From Chromohalobacter beijerinckii (GTDB lineage Bacteria > Pseudomonadota > Gammaproteobacteria > Pseudomonadales > Halomonadaceae): DNA of 58,545 bases. Within the stretch, counting starts at the first letter, position 1. Every line of letters starts with the position of its first letter. The stretch covers positions 1 to 58,545 of the forward strand of contig NZ_JAKGAK010000019.1 in NCBI RefSeq assembly GCF_023061185.1. Direction: 5' to 3'. Below the pieces are notes generated by a model. The model was not told the origin of the DNA, ran no database searches, and was given only the letters and a program-made list of their open reading frames with translations. Positions 7,957 through 17,607 of this stretch are shown here, piece by piece. Made by a program: the position numbers and the translations under genes.

Positions 7957-9813
7957 ATGTGGCAAGGGCCCGAGGAAGGCAATGATGCCTTCGCTGACCC
8001 GCACGCCTGGCAACGTCAGGTGAGCGAGTTCGGTGAGCAATACCAATCCCTCATGCAGGAAGCCTTCAATCGGTTGTGGCCCAGCGACGCGGGTGCTTCG
8101 GTGTATGCCGACATGCAGGAGAGTCTGCGTATCGGCGCCGAGGCCATGGTTTTCAATGCGCCGGCGGTCTATACCGTGCAGATGCGTCTGGCGCAGGATC
8201 AACTGCGTGTCTGGCAGAATGCTCTGCGGGAGCTCATGGGCGAGAATGTACCTGCAGTGATCGAGCCGAGTCCCGAGGATCGACGCTTTCGCGATGATGC
8301 CTGGCACTCGCATCCCTTCTATCGCTATATCCTTCAGCAGTATTTGCTCTTCGTGCGTGCCGTCGACGAGTTGTTGGCGAATCTCGGCGGATTGACGCCC
8401 GAGACACGCCATCAACTGGAATTCTATGCGCGGCAGTACGTCAACGCACTGGCGCCGAGCAACTTCGTCTCCACCAATCCTGAAGTGGTCCGCAAGACTC
8501 TCGAAACACGAGGACAAAACCTCGTCGAGGGCCTCAAGCGTTTGCGCGAGGATCTGGCCAATTCCGCCGAGGGACTCAACGTCGCGATGAGCGACCGCAG
8601 CGCCTTTCGGTTGGGTGAGAACCTTGCCATCACACCGGGCGAGGTGGTCTTCGAAAACGATTTGATGCAACTGATTCAGTACAACCCGAGTACCGAGGAG
8701 GTCTTCAAGACGCCGCTGCTGATCGTGCCGCCCTGGATCAACAAGTATTACGTGCTCGACTTGCGCCCGGATAACTCGCTGGTGAAATGGCTAGTGGCGC
8801 AAGGGCATACGGTGTTCATGATCTCATGGCGCAACCCCGGGCCCGAGCAGCGTTACCTGACCTGGGCCGATTACATGCAGTCGGGGCCGGTCGCCGCCAT
8901 GGGCGCCATCGAGCAAGCCTGTGGTGAGAAATCCGTCAACCTGTTGAGTTACTGCATCGGCGGCACGCTGGCGGCGACCACGGTGGCGTATCTGACGAGT
9001 AGTCTGCGTGGTCGCAAGGTGCGTTCTGTGACCTACATGGCGACGCTGCAGGATTTCAGTGACCCCGGCGAGATTGGCGTGTTCCTCAGTGAGCCGGTGC
9101 TGGCGGGCATCGAACGTCAGCTAGCGCGTGACGGCTACCTCGATGGTCGTGCCATGGCGTTTTCCTTCAACCTGCTGCGCGAGAACGATCTTTTCTGGTC
9201 GTTCTATATCAGCAACTATCTCAAGGGCGAGGCGCCAGCGGCGTTCGATCTGCTGTATTGGAACAGCGACGGCACCAACCTGCCGGCGGGCACCCATGGT
9301 TGGTACCTGCGCCACATGTATCGCGAGAATCGTCTCGTCCAGCCCGGCGGCATAGAGCTCGATGGCGTCAAGATCGACCTACGGAAGATCTCGACACCGA
9401 GTTATTTCGTCTCCACGCGCGATGACCACATCGCCAAATGGCGAGGCAGCTATTTGGGAGCTCGACTGCCTAAGGGGCCGGTGACCTTCGTGCTGGGGGG
9501 CGCGGGGCATATCGCGGGAATCGTCAATCCACCGGCGAAACGCAAGTACGGCTACTGGACCCATGATGAGATCCCCGACGATCCCGATGCCTGGCTCGAG
9601 TCGGCGACGTTTCAGGAGGGATCCTGGTGGCCGCATTGGCAAGCCTGGATGACCGACAACCGCTATGCCGATCCCGACAAGACGGTCGCGGCGCGTCATC
9701 CGGGAGAGGGCGAACTGAAGCCCATCGAACCCGCCCCCGGCCGCTATGTGCGGCAGACGATTCCCGAGGTGTTGGGTGTTAAACCTGCTGAGGACGACAG
9801 CTCGTCGTCATGA
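7957..9813 (+). CDS. phaC: Class I poly(3-hydroxyalkanoate) synthase
   Basis: Polymerises (R)-3-hydroxyacyl-CoA into PHA at the granule surface. The 618-residue protein has the PhaC N-terminal domain (about 100-270) and an alpha/beta-hydrolase core. The triad is visible: Cys333 in SYCIGG, Asp490 in RDDHIAKW and His518 in GGAGHIAGIVNPP. The lipase-like box starts with Ser (S-Y-C-I-G) instead of the usual Gly, a variant I recall for halophile synthases. GGGGAG precedes ATG 7957. No phaA or phaB is near, so monomer supply is encoded elsewhere. It ends 13 bases before the converging regulator. Confidence 0.95.
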   Translation: MWQGPEEGNDAFADPHAWQRQVSEFGEQYQSLMQEAFNRLWPSDAGASVYADMQESLRIGAEAMVFNAPAVYTVQMRLAQDQLRVWQNALRELMGENVPAVIEPSPEDRRFRDDAWHSHPFYRYILQQYLLFVRAVDELLANLGGLTPETRHQLEFYARQYVNALAPSNFVSTNPEVVRKTLETRGQNLVEGLKRLREDLANSAEGLNVAMSDRSAFRLGENLAITPGEVVFENDLMQLIQYNPSTEEVFKTPLLIVPPWINKYYVLDLRPDNSLVKWLVAQGHTVFMISWRNPGPEQRYLTWADYMQSGPVAAMGAIEQACGEKSVNLLSYCIGGTLAATTVAYLTSSLRGRKVRSVTYMATLQDFSDPGEIGVFLSEPVLAGIERQLARDGYLDGRAMAFSFNLLRENDLFWSFYISNYLKGEAPAAFDLLYWNSDGTNLPAGTHGWYLRHMYRENRLVQPGGIELDGVKIDLRKISTPSYFVSTRDDHIAKWRGSYLGARLPKGPVTFVLGGAGHIAGIVNPPAKRKYGYWTHDEIPDDPDAWLESATFQEGSWWPHWQAWMTDNRYADPDKTVAARHPGEGELKPIEPAPGRYVRQTIPEVLGVKPAEDDSSSS

Positions 9814-9826
9814 TGGCTGAGTGCCC

Positions 9827-10840
9827 TCAGCGCTTGACGGGAAAGAGGCGCACCGGGACCACCGGTGCGTCTCGCGACTGCAGGCGGTCGTCGCTGGGCG
9901 CGCAGCCGAAGAAGCGCCGGTAGGCACGGGAGAAATGCTCCAGAGAGCCAAAACCGGCGCAACTGGCGACTTCTGCCACGCTCAGGTCGGTCTGCTGCAG
10001 CAGTCGATGCGCGCGATTGATGCGCAGCCAGAGATAATAACGAATCGGCGTGACGCCGAGTTCTGCCTTGAAGCGCCGTTCCAACTGGCGAGCCGAGAGC
10101 CCGACGAGGGCGGCTAGTGCCGGCGCCGAGAGCGGCGTTTCCAGGGTGCGTCGCATGGTGCGAATCACCTTGCGCAACTGCGCCGACGTCTCGACATGGT
10201 GTTCGGGCGCCGCCGACAACTGTTCGCTGTCGTCGCGACGCTGGCGGCGTTCCAGCAAGTGATTGCGCAACTCCTCCATGTAGGGCGGCTCCACACGTGG
10301 CGTGAGCCAGGCGAACATCATGTCGAGCACGGCGGTGCCTCCGGCGCAGCTCAGCCGCTGGCCCGCGATGCGATAGAGGTCGCTGGTGGCCTGGATGCGC
10401 GGATAAAGCTCGCGAAAGCCTTCCAAATTATCCCAGTGCACGGCCACCTGATGCTCGTCGAGCACGCCCGCCGCGGCCAGTACTTCGCTGCCCATCTCGA
10501 TGCCGCCCAACGCCACCCCGGCCGCCGCACACTGGCGAAGCCACATGGCGATACGCTTGTCGCCGGTATACGTCTTGGTCTCGAAACTGGCGAGGACGAA
10601 CACGCTGTCCAGATCGGCCGGTGCCGGCCACTCGGTGTCCACGTTCAGGGGGACGCCGTTGGAAGCGGCGACCGTGGTATCGCTGCCCAATAATTGCCAC
10701 TTGAAGCGCGGCTCTTGGGCCAGCCAGTTGATGATGAACAACGGATCCAGCATCGCCCCCAGACCGGCAAAGGAAAACTGCGGCATCAACAGGATCGCGA
10801 TGCGCTCTGGGGTTGGCGTTGTGCGCTGCGTATTAATCAC
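9827..10840 (-). CDS. GlxA family AraC-type regulator (DJ-1/PfpI domain plus HTH)
   Basis: A 337-residue regulator: residues about 12-190 form a DJ-1/PfpI-like domain (RIAILLMPQFSFAGL at its start), and about 230-325 an AraC double helix-turn-helix (ALVGLSARQLERRFKAELG; LSVAEVASCAGFGSLEHFSR). This architecture is shared with GbdR, CdhR and SouR of Pseudomonas, which activate glycine betaine, carnitine and sarcosine catabolism. Translation appears to begin at GTG 10840, inside the last codons of the aldolase gene (8-base overlap) without a clear ribosome-binding site, so it is probably coupled. As last gene of the catabolic operon it is the likely local activator. Confidence 0.88.
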   Translation of the reverse strand: MINTQRTTPTPERIAILLMPQFSFAGLGAMLDPLFIINWLAQEPRFKWQLLGSDTTVAASNGVPLNVDTEWPAPADLDSVFVLASFETKTYTGDKRIAMWLRQCAAAGVALGGIEMGSEVLAAAGVLDEHQVAVHWDNLEGFRELYPRIQATSDLYRIAGQRLSCAGGTAVLDMMFAWLTPRVEPPYMEELRNHLLERRQRRDDSEQLSAAPEHHVETSAQLRKVIRTMRRTLETPLSAPALAALVGLSARQLERRFKAELGVTPIRYYLWLRINRAHRLLQQTDLSVAEVASCAGFGSLEHFSRAYRRFFGCAPSDDRLQSRDAPVVPVRLFPVKR

Positions 10841-11568
10841 GATAGTCGGGGGCGTCGCGGTCGAGCAGGCGCATCAAGGCGGCAAGATGCATGTGCGCCG
10901 AGCCTTGCGTCAGATAGTCCTCCCATTGCTGGGCGGTCTTGCGCGCGACCTCGGGCGCGACGGGACGCACGGGAAGGCCGCTGGCACGGGCCACCAGATA
11001 GGAGCGGCAGGCGCGCTCGAAGTAATAGAGGTTGTCGAAGGCTTCGGCGACGTCGTGGCCGGTGGCGACCACGCCATGATTGCCGAGCAGGAGGATCGGC
11101 GCCGTGCCGGCCAACTGACCGAGGCGTTCCGCTTCTTCGTCGAGCCCCATGCCGTCGAACCCGGCATCGACATGCACTCGCTCGAAGAAGCGCATGGCGT
11201 TCTGTTCCACCGGGGGTAGCTCTGGCGTCTCCAGGCAGGCCAGGGCGGTGGCGTAGAGCGAGTGGGCATGCATCACGCATCCCACGCCGCGGCCCTGACG
11301 ATGCATGGCGCCGTGAATGGCCCAGGCGGTGGGATCGATGGATTCGGGACGTTGTGCGGCGCTGGCATCCACCTCGACGAGGTCGCTGGCACGCATTTCC
11401 GCGAAATGACGCCCTTCGGGGTTGACCAGAAAGCGCCGGCCGTCCGCCTGGGTGGCCAGGCTGCAGTGATTGGCGACGCCTTCGTGCATGTCGAGGCGGG
11501 CCAGCCAGCGGAACGCGCAGGCCAGTTGTTCGCGGGGGGGTACCGGGAAGCTCGGTAGCGGTCGTCAT
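10833..11568 (-). pseudogene. Class II aldolase/adducin family protein with a 1-base frameshift near its start
   Basis: The downstream frame (218 codons from an internal ATG at 11489) has the class II aldolase fold: metal-ligand histidines in VMHAHSLYATALA and the GNHGVVATG strand. The true start should be ATG 11568, which has AGGAG 6 bases upstream, but that frame departs from the aldolase frame at a run of seven C on the coding strand (G at 11534-11540). Removing one C joins them into a 244-residue protein whose N-terminus (REQLACAFRWLARLDMHEG) fits the family. The shift may be a sequencing error, a real null allele or a slippery tract. The substrate is unknown. Confidence 0.8.
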
Positions 11569-11603
11569 GTATCGCTCCTGTGGCGATGGCGAAACCGAGG
11601 CCA

Positions 11604-13103
11604 TCAATAGTGGATCCAGCGCGTCTTGAGCGCCATGTATTTGTGCATGCCGGCCAGCGCGTAGTCGCGGCCGATGCCGGATTGCTTCATGCCGCCGAAA
11701 GGCGTCTGCGGGCTGACGGCATCGACGCCATTGACCGTCACGGTGCCGGCCTGCAGGGCATCGCAAAGGCGATGGGCGCGTCCCAGGTCGGCGGTCCACA
11801 GGGACGCTGCCAAACCATACTGGCTGGCATTGGCCAATGTCACGCCCTGGTGCTCGTCGCTGAAGCACGTCACGCTGAGCACGGGACCGAAAATCTCCTC
11901 CTGGAAGAGCCGATGATGCGGTTCGACATCGGTGAATACCGTGGGGGCGACGAACAAGGCGCCGCCCGCCGCCTGCAGCGTCTCGCCGCCGCACAACAGC
12001 GTGGCCTCGCGCTTGCCGACCGCCAGATAGTCGCGAACCTTGTCGAACTGTGCCTGGCTGACGAGCGGGCCAAGCGTCGTCGCCGGATCGAGCGGGTCTC
12101 CCGGCACGAGCGTCGCGATACGTGCCTGCAGGGCCTCGAGGAAGCGCTCGGCGATGCCCTCTTGCAGCAACAGGCGCGAATGCGCCGAGCAGACCTGGCC
12201 GGCGTTGGTGAAGATACCGGCCACGGCGTTGTCCACGGCGGCCTCCAGATCGGGGCAATCGTCGAACACCAGATGCGGGCTCTTGCCGCCGCATTCCAGC
12301 CACACGGGTTTCATGTTGGATTCCCCCGAGTAGACCAGAAAGCGTTTGCCGATCTCGGTGGAGCCGGTGAAGCCGAGCGCGTCGACACCTGAATGCCGGC
12401 CCAGCGCTTCGCCGGCGACATGCCCGTATCCCGGCACGACATTGAGCACACCGGGCGGGAGGCCGGCCTGGGTCGCGAGTTCCGCCAGACGCAGCGCGGA
12501 AAGCGACGATTCCTCGGCGGGCTTGAGCACCACGCTGTTGCCGGCGGCCAGCGCGGGCGCCAGTTTCACCGCCGCGTTATGCAGGGGAAAGTTCCACGGG
12601 ACCACGGCGGCAACGACGCCGAGAGGCTCGTGGGCCACCGTGGCCTGTACGTTATTGGGGCTGGGCGCGAGCTGGTCGTAGCATTTGTCCTGGAGCTCGC
12701 CGAACCAGTCGAAGAGCAGGGCCGCTTCCTCGACGTCGTCCAGGGCTTCGTGAATGCACTTGCCGACCTCCAGACTGTCGAGCAGGGCCAGTTCCTCGGC
12801 GTGGTCGCGCACCTGAGCGGCGAGCGCCTGCAGGCATCGGCGGCGTGTCGTCGGCTCGGCACGTGACCAGGCACCGAGCTCGAACGCGCGGCGTGCCGCG
12901 TCGACCGCGACATCGATATCCTCTGGGCCGCAGGCCGTGATATCTGCCAGCGACGTGCCCGTCATGGGGTTGATCGACGCGAGCGATTCACCCTGGCGCG
13001 TCATATAACGGTGACCGTCGATGTAGGCCGCGCCATCCAGCGAGAGGGCGGCGGAACGGTGTTGCCAGTCGGCGTGGGTGGTGGGTAGGGGAGAGGAAGA
13101 CAT
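11604..13103 (-). CDS. NAD(P)-dependent aldehyde dehydrogenase
   Basis: A 499-residue ALDH superfamily enzyme oxidising an aldehyde to its acid. Visible features: cofactor-binding PWNFPLHNAAVKLAPALAAG, FTGSTEIGK, general base Glu270 in WLECGGKSPH, and nucleophile Cys305 in NAGQVCSAHSR. It resembles the PuuC/BetB-like group that acts on amino- or betaine-aldehydes. ATG 13103 follows the reductase gene after 50 bases, and the next gene follows after 35. In this operon it would take the aldehyde made by the GMC oxidoreductase or released by the Rieske oxygenase; which of the two is not evident. Confidence 0.92.
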   Translation of the reverse strand: MSSSPLPTTHADWQHRSAALSLDGAAYIDGHRYMTRQGESLASINPMTGTSLADITACGPEDIDVAVDAARRAFELGAWSRAEPTTRRRCLQALAAQVRDHAEELALLDSLEVGKCIHEALDDVEEAALLFDWFGELQDKCYDQLAPSPNNVQATVAHEPLGVVAAVVPWNFPLHNAAVKLAPALAAGNSVVLKPAEESSLSALRLAELATQAGLPPGVLNVVPGYGHVAGEALGRHSGVDALGFTGSTEIGKRFLVYSGESNMKPVWLECGGKSPHLVFDDCPDLEAAVDNAVAGIFTNAGQVCSAHSRLLLQEGIAERFLEALQARIATLVPGDPLDPATTLGPLVSQAQFDKVRDYLAVGKREATLLCGGETLQAAGGALFVAPTVFTDVEPHHRLFQEEIFGPVLSVTCFSDEHQGVTLANASQYGLAASLWTADLGRAHRLCDALQAGTVTVNGVDAVSPQTPFGGMKQSGIGRDYALAGMHKYMALKTRWIHY

Positions 13104-13153
13104 AACGTACCTTGGCGATTGTTGAATGGGCGTGGAAAGCGCTCGCGCCGACC

Positions 13154-14107
13154 TTACAGGTCGAGCACCAGGCGTTCCCCCTTGGGACGCGAAACGCAGA
13201 CGTAAATGATGTCGTTGGCGGCTTTTTCGGCATCGGACTGAAGAACGTCGCGATGCTCGACCTCGCCTTCGAGCACGGGGATGCCGCAGGTGCCGCAGGC
13301 GCCTTCGCAACACAGGCTGTCCGGCGCCGCGCCGGCGCGCGCGAGGCCGTCGAGCAGGGTTTCGTCCTCGGCGAGCGTGAACTGCATGTCGCTGCGTGCG
13401 AGCTCGATCCGGCAAGGCGTGGTACGCGCTGCCGGCGCTTGCGATGCGCCGCGGAAGCGTTCCATTTGCAGTGCGCCCGGGGGCCACGCCTGTGCCGCGT
13501 CGGTCAAGGCGCCCAGCAGGCTTTCGGGGCCGCAGGCATAGACCCCGGTCTCCGGCGCGTAGTTGCCCAGCAGCGCTCGCGGTGCGAGCCTTCCCTGCGT
13601 GGCGGAGGCGTGCAGGTGCAACTGCGATGCGGGCAGGAACGCGCGTAGTTCGTCGAGGAACGCCGCCTCGTCCCGGTGGCGCACCAGGTAATGCACCTCG
13701 ACCGTATCGCCCCGCTCGACGAGTCGGCGCGCCATGGCGACGAGCGGCGTGATGCCGATCCCGCCTCCGATCAGCCGGTAGTGCTGCCGGTCGTCGGCGA
13801 GAGGGAAGCGATCCTGGGGCTCAGAGACGCGCAGCCGTGTGCCGATACCGGCCTGTTCAGCCAGGAAGGCGGATCCCCCGCGCGAGGCCGGATCATGCAG
13901 CACGCCGATGCGATAGCGACCGTGACGCGCGTCGTCCAGCAGCGAATAGTGACGTACCAGGCCATTGGGAAGGTGCACCTCGAGATGGGCACCCGCCGGG
14001 GCCGGCGGCAGGGCGTCGCCATCGGCGGCGGCCAACTCGATCTGGTAGATAGCGCTCGATAGCCGCTGGTGGCTCTCGATCACGACGTCGAATGGCGTCG
14101 CGGTCAT
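13154..14107 (-). CDS. Oxygenase reductase with FMN/NAD and 2Fe-2S domains (PDR/VanB, CntB/GbcB-like)
   Basis: A 317-residue electron-transfer protein. The flavin-binding segment includes RHYSLLDD (near residue 55) and [14 protein letters not shown] (near 115) with the NAD-binding YACGPESLL; the C-terminal plant-type ferredoxin domain has ligands C-x4-C-x2-C in CCEGACGTC and a final Cys in YVCVSRPKG. This layout is that of phthalate dioxygenase reductase and of CntB/YeaX and GbcB, the NADH-dependent partners of quaternary-amine Rieske oxygenases. It almost certainly feeds electrons to the oxygenase encoded at the start of this operon. It starts 12 bases after the GMC gene. Confidence 0.92.
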   Translation of the reverse strand: MTATPFDVVIESHQRLSSAIYQIELAAADGDALPPAPAGAHLEVHLPNGLVRHYSLLDDARHGRYRIGVLHDPASRGGSAFLAEQAGIGTRLRVSEPQDRFPLADDRQHYRLIGGGIGITPLVAMARRLVERGDTVEVHYLVRHRDEAAFLDELRAFLPASQLHLHASATQGRLAPRALLGNYAPETGVYACGPESLLGALTDAAQAWPPGALQMERFRGASQAPAARTTPCRIELARSDMQFTLAEDETLLDGLARAGAAPDSLCCEGACGTCGIPVLEGEVEHRDVLQSDAEKAANDIIYVCVSRPKGERLVLDL

Positions 14108-14119
14108 GGCATGTCCTCC

Positions 14120-15784
14120 TCAACGTTGCTGGTGTTGCCAGTCGTCATGCAGCCAGAAGGGAGCATCCGAGGGCGCCGGCGGCGCATGGCCGAGGATCAT
14201 GTCGCTGGCCTTTTCGGCGATCATGACGGTCGGCGCATTGGTATTGCCGCTGACCACGCGGGGCATGATCGAGGCATCGACCACACGCAGACCATTGATG
14301 CCATGCACACGAAGCTCGGGGTCGACCACGGCTTCCGGGTCGTCGGCTGGGCCCATCTTGCAGGTGCCGGCGGCGTGATAGCCGGTTTCGGTGGTAGCGC
14401 GCGCCCAGGCATCCAGTGCCTCGTCGCTCTGGCAGTCGGCACCGGGGGAAATTTCCTCGCCCCGCAAATCCGCGAATGCCGGCTGCTCGACCAGTTCCCT
14501 GACGCGACGCACGGCCGCGCGCATGTCGGCGCGATCGCGCTCGGTGGCCAGGTAGTTGAAGACGATCTCCGGCGCTCGTGCGGGGTCCGCGCTCCTGAGG
14601 CGCACGCGGCCCATGCTCGTGGGGCGCATCAAGTCGATGTGCACCTGGAACGCATGCTCGCGCAGGCTTTCGGTGGTGCCGGGCGCGATGGCCAGAGACA
14701 TGAACGTCAACTGAATGTCGGGATGCTCGACCCCCGCCCGCGAGCGGATGAAGGCGCCGGCGTCGAACTGGTTGCTCGCCGCGAGGCCGCGCCGGTCGAG
14801 GAACCAGCGCATGCCCAGCCACCACTTGCGGGGGGCGTAGGTCCAAGGCGCATGCGAAACCGGCTGGCGGCAGCGGTACGCCACCACGGTATCCGGGTGG
14901 TCGCTGAGGCGGCGGCCCACGCCCTCGAGCGTATGCACGCGAGGAATGCCGCAGCGGGTCAGTTCGTCGTCGGGGCCGATGCCGGAGATCATCAACAACT
15001 GGGGGCTGTTGATGGCGCCGCCCGCCAGGATGACCTCGCGGGTGGCGCGTGCCCGGTGCAGAGTGTCGGCGTGGCGATATTCGATGCCTTCGGCACCGGT
15101 CTCGCCGATCAGCACGCGCTGGGCCAGTGCGTGGGTGACGACTGTCAGGTTGGCGCGCTTTTCGGCGCGCGCCAGGTAGCCACGCGCCGTGCTCCAGCGC
15201 CTGCCCGCGCGCGTCGTGCGATCGACACGACCGAAGCCTTCCTGACGATAGCCGTTGAGGTCGTCGCTGGCGGCATAGCTGGCTTCCTCCCCGGCGGCCA
15301 GGAAGGCTTTCGCCAGGGGATCCTCGGGGCGCCCGGCACTGACATGCAGCGGCCCCGTCTCGCCATGGTAGGCATCGGCCCCCAGTTCGTGGGTTTCAGC
15401 ACGGCGAAAGTAGGGCAGGACGTGCCGGTAACCCCAGCCGGGACAGCCGGCGTCTTCCCAGACATCGTAATCGCGGGCATGACCGCGGATGTACACCATG
15501 CCGTTGATCGACGACGAGCCGCCTAGCGTGCGCCCGCGCGGCGTGGCAATGTGCCGTCCGTCGAGGTAGGGCTCGGGCCCCGACCAATAGTGCCAGTTGA
15601 AGCGTGGTCCATCGATGGCCGCCCCCATGGCGGCCGGCATGTCGATGGTCCATGAGCGATCGCGGGGGCCGGCTTCGAGCAGCAGCACCCGGGATTCGCC
15701 ATCGGCGGTGAGCCGGTCGGCCAGCACGCAGCCGGCCGATCCTGCCCCGACGATGATGTAGTCGTAATCTCGATGAGTCGTCAT
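14120..15784 (-). CDS. GMC family oxidoreductase, choline dehydrogenase (BetA)-like
   Basis: A 554-residue FAD enzyme. The Rossmann motif [18 protein letters not shown] is at residues 8-25, the GMC signature [19 protein letters not shown] near 80-98, and the C-terminal active-site region [12 protein letters not shown] and [13 protein letters not shown]. Overall it tracks BetA, which oxidises choline to betaine aldehyde, but differs at the usual HPSCTCKMG motif and is linked to a Rieske system rather than to betB/betI. I infer an alcohol dehydrogenase for a choline-like compound. ATG 15784 has AGGA 7 bases upstream; the frame extends to 15817 but overlaps the previous gene. Confidence 0.9.
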   Translation of the reverse strand: MTTHRDYDYIIVGAGSAGCVLADRLTADGESRVLLLEAGPRDRSWTIDMPAAMGAAIDGPRFNWHYWSGPEPYLDGRHIATPRGRTLGGSSSINGMVYIRGHARDYDVWEDAGCPGWGYRHVLPYFRRAETHELGADAYHGETGPLHVSAGRPEDPLAKAFLAAGEEASYAASDDLNGYRQEGFGRVDRTTRAGRRWSTARGYLARAEKRANLTVVTHALAQRVLIGETGAEGIEYRHADTLHRARATREVILAGGAINSPQLLMISGIGPDDELTRCGIPRVHTLEGVGRRLSDHPDTVVAYRCRQPVSHAPWTYAPRKWWLGMRWFLDRRGLAASNQFDAGAFIRSRAGVEHPDIQLTFMSLAIAPGTTESLREHAFQVHIDLMRPTSMGRVRLRSADPARAPEIVFNYLATERDRADMRAAVRRVRELVEQPAFADLRGEEISPGADCQSDEALDAWARATTETGYHAAGTCKMGPADDPEAVVDPELRVHGINGLRVVDASIMPRVVSGNTNAPTVMIAEKASDMILGHAPPAPSDAPFWLHDDWQHQQR

Positions 15785-15813
15785 GCAAGCATCCTGAGGC
15801 GAAGGGCGAGAGT

Positions 15814-16773
15814 TCAACGCGAGGCCTGGTAGGCGTCTTGTGCACTCGTATTACCATCCGCGGTGGTCACGCCCTCGAGCCAGGCGTTGACCCGCTCGGG
15901 ATGCGACTGGATCCAGGTCGCGGCGACCGCTTCCAGCGGCTGGTCCTCGCGGCTGTAGGCGTAGACCCACTGGTCCTGGACGGCGATGGGCACGACCATG
16001 TTGTCGAGAAAGGCGATGACGTTGGGGTGGCGCTCGGCGAAGTCGCTGGCGACCACCGTGGACACCGAGCTGGCGTCGCCCCAGAGGTTCTCGGGGTCCT
16101 CCAGGTAGCGAATGTCGAAGTCGACGTTCATCCAATGCGGTTCCCAGCCCAGGAAGGCGACCCATTGCTCGTTACGGATGTCGCTTTCGACCTGCGACAT
16201 CATGCCGGTCTCGCTGGACGCGGCGACCCGCCAGTCATCCAGGCCGTAGGTGCCGTCATCGATGGCGTTCTGCATCAATTCGTTGCCGACGTTGCCCGGC
16301 TCGATGCCATAAAAGGTGCGGCCGAAGCGTTCCGCGTGCTCGGCGAGATCGGCCATCGAGTGCACACCGGCGTCCCAGACGTATTCGGGCACCGCGAGCT
16401 GAAAGCGCGCGCCGTCGATGTTCTTGACGACTTCGACCAGCTCGCCGGCTTCCAGGCGAGGATCGAGCATGCCGCTTTGCGACGGCCGCCAGAGCGCCAT
16501 GTTGACGTCGAGATCGCCGCTCGCCATGCCTTCCAGGATGATCGACGAGCTGGCTTCCCGCAGCGAGGTGCGATAGCCGAGCGTGTCCAGCAGTTGTCGC
16601 GCCACTTCCGACTTGACGGTGGCGCCGGGCCATTGCGGCGTGCCGAAGCGGACCGTGTCGTCCTCGGCCTGGGCGAGCCCGAAAGGCGCGAGCAGTAGCG
16701 CGCCCATGGCGCCGCCGAGCAACGTGGACGTCAAGCGGCCCAGCGGGGTGCGGTGTCGGGGGATAGCGGTCAT
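15814..16773 (-). CDS. ABC transporter substrate-binding protein, glycine betaine/choline type (OpuAC family)
   Basis: A 319-residue periplasmic protein with a signal peptide (basic start, hydrophobic LLGGAMGALLLAPFGLAQA, cleavage before EDD). The mature part carries OpuAC-family features: VRFGTPQWPGATVKSEVA, aromatic box residues in MALWRPSQS and FLGWEPHWMN, and the C-terminal WIQSHPERVNAWL. Such proteins bind quaternary ammonium compounds in a cage of Trp/Tyr rings. No permease or ATPase gene is nearby, so like CaiX and BetX of Pseudomonas it probably docks on a shared transporter elsewhere. It is co-directional with the oxidative genes and suggests the imported substrate. Confidence 0.9.
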   Translation of the reverse strand: MTAIPRHRTPLGRLTSTLLGGAMGALLLAPFGLAQAEDDTVRFGTPQWPGATVKSEVARQLLDTLGYRTSLREASSSIILEGMASGDLDVNMALWRPSQSGMLDPRLEAGELVEVVKNIDGARFQLAVPEYVWDAGVHSMADLAEHAERFGRTFYGIEPGNVGNELMQNAIDDGTYGLDDWRVAASSETGMMSQVESDIRNEQWVAFLGWEPHWMNVDFDIRYLEDPENLWGDASSVSTVVASDFAERHPNVIAFLDNMVVPIAVQDQWVYAYSREDQPLEAVAATWIQSHPERVNAWLEGVTTADGNTSAQDAYQASR

Positions 16774-16839
16774 GGGAGTCTCCTCGTGATGTGTTGTCGT
16801 TGTGTTGCCGTCAGGTGCGGCGAGCGGGCCTGCGCGAGC

Positions 16840-17607
16840 TCAAAAGCCGCACACGCCGCCACCGTCGACGGACAGGATGGCGCCATGGGTGAAACCGGCC
16901 TGGGGAGAGGCGAGATAGAGCACGGCATCGGCGATCTCTTGCGGTTTTCCCATGCGTTGCAGGGGCGCTCGTCGATGGGCCGCGTCCAGGTAGGCGTGTG
17001 GCTCGCCGCTGGCCTCGGCGGCGTGCTGGATCATGTCGGTCTCGACATTGCCCGGGCACACGCAGTTGATCCGTATGCGGCCGGCCAGCTCCAGGGCCAG
17101 GGCGCGGGTCAGGTTGACCACGGCGGCCTTGGCACCGGAGTAGACGCTGCTCGGTGGGAAGCCGATCAGGCCGGCATCCGAACCCAGGTTGACGACGTTG
17201 CCGCCACTGGCCTCCAGGTGCGGTAGCGCCGCCTGGAGGCAGAAGAAGGTGCCGCCCACGTTGACGCGGAACGTGCTGTCCCAGTGTTCCTGCGTGACCG
17301 CTTCGAAGGGCACTTCCTCGAAGACGCCGGCGCAATTGACCAGGATGTCGAGCCCACCGAGGCGCGCGACGGCAGTTTCCACGACCGCCCGGCACTCGGC
17401 CTGGGTGCCGATCTCGCCCACGGCGGATTCCACCGTGGCCGAGGCAAGCTCGGTATTCGCCAGCGAATCGCGGAACGCCTCGACGGAGGCCTCTCGGCGC
17501 GCGCCGATGGCGACGCGCGCCCCCTGTTCCAGAAAGCGCCGTGCCGTGGCGGCGCCGATACCGCGGGCGCCGCCGGTCACCAGCACGCGTTGACCGGTGA
17601 ATGTCAT
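16840..17607 (-). CDS. SDR family oxidoreductase
   Basis: A 255-residue classical short-chain dehydrogenase: cofactor motif TGGARGIG at residues 12-19, NCAG near 90, catalytic Ser and Tyr-x3-Lys in SSVYSGAKAAVVNLTRALA near 150-170, and a C-terminal DGG. Arg/Ala residues after the second strand (IGARRE) leave NAD versus NADP preference open. Its start codon overlaps the stop of the Rieske gene by four bases (ATGA), implying translational coupling. It probably oxidises or reduces a hydroxyl/keto intermediate in the pathway; the exact substrate cannot be deduced. Confidence 0.9.
   Translation of the reverse strand: MTFTGQRVLVTGGARGIGAATARRFLEQGARVAIGARREASVEAFRDSLANTELASATVESAVGEIGTQAECRAVVETAVARLGGLDILVNCAGVFEEVPFEAVTQEHWDSTFRVNVGGTFFCLQAALPHLEASGGNVVNLGSDAGLIGFPPSSVYSGAKAAVVNLTRALALELAGRIRINCVCPGNVETDMIQHAAEASGEPHAYLDAAHRRAPLQRMGKPQEIADAVLYLASPQAGFTHGAILSVDGGGVCGF

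Noticed and set aside
10837-12303. 488-codon minus-strand open frame spanning the aldolase and aldehyde dehydrogenase genes
   Set aside because: Arg/Pro/Gly-rich shadow frame caused by high GC; its only meaningful part is the first codons from ATG 11568, which belong to the frameshifted aldolase.
14069-15526. 485-codon plus-strand open frame
   Set aside because: Antisense shadow of the GMC oxidoreductase gene; no family motif and His/Gly/Ala-rich composition.
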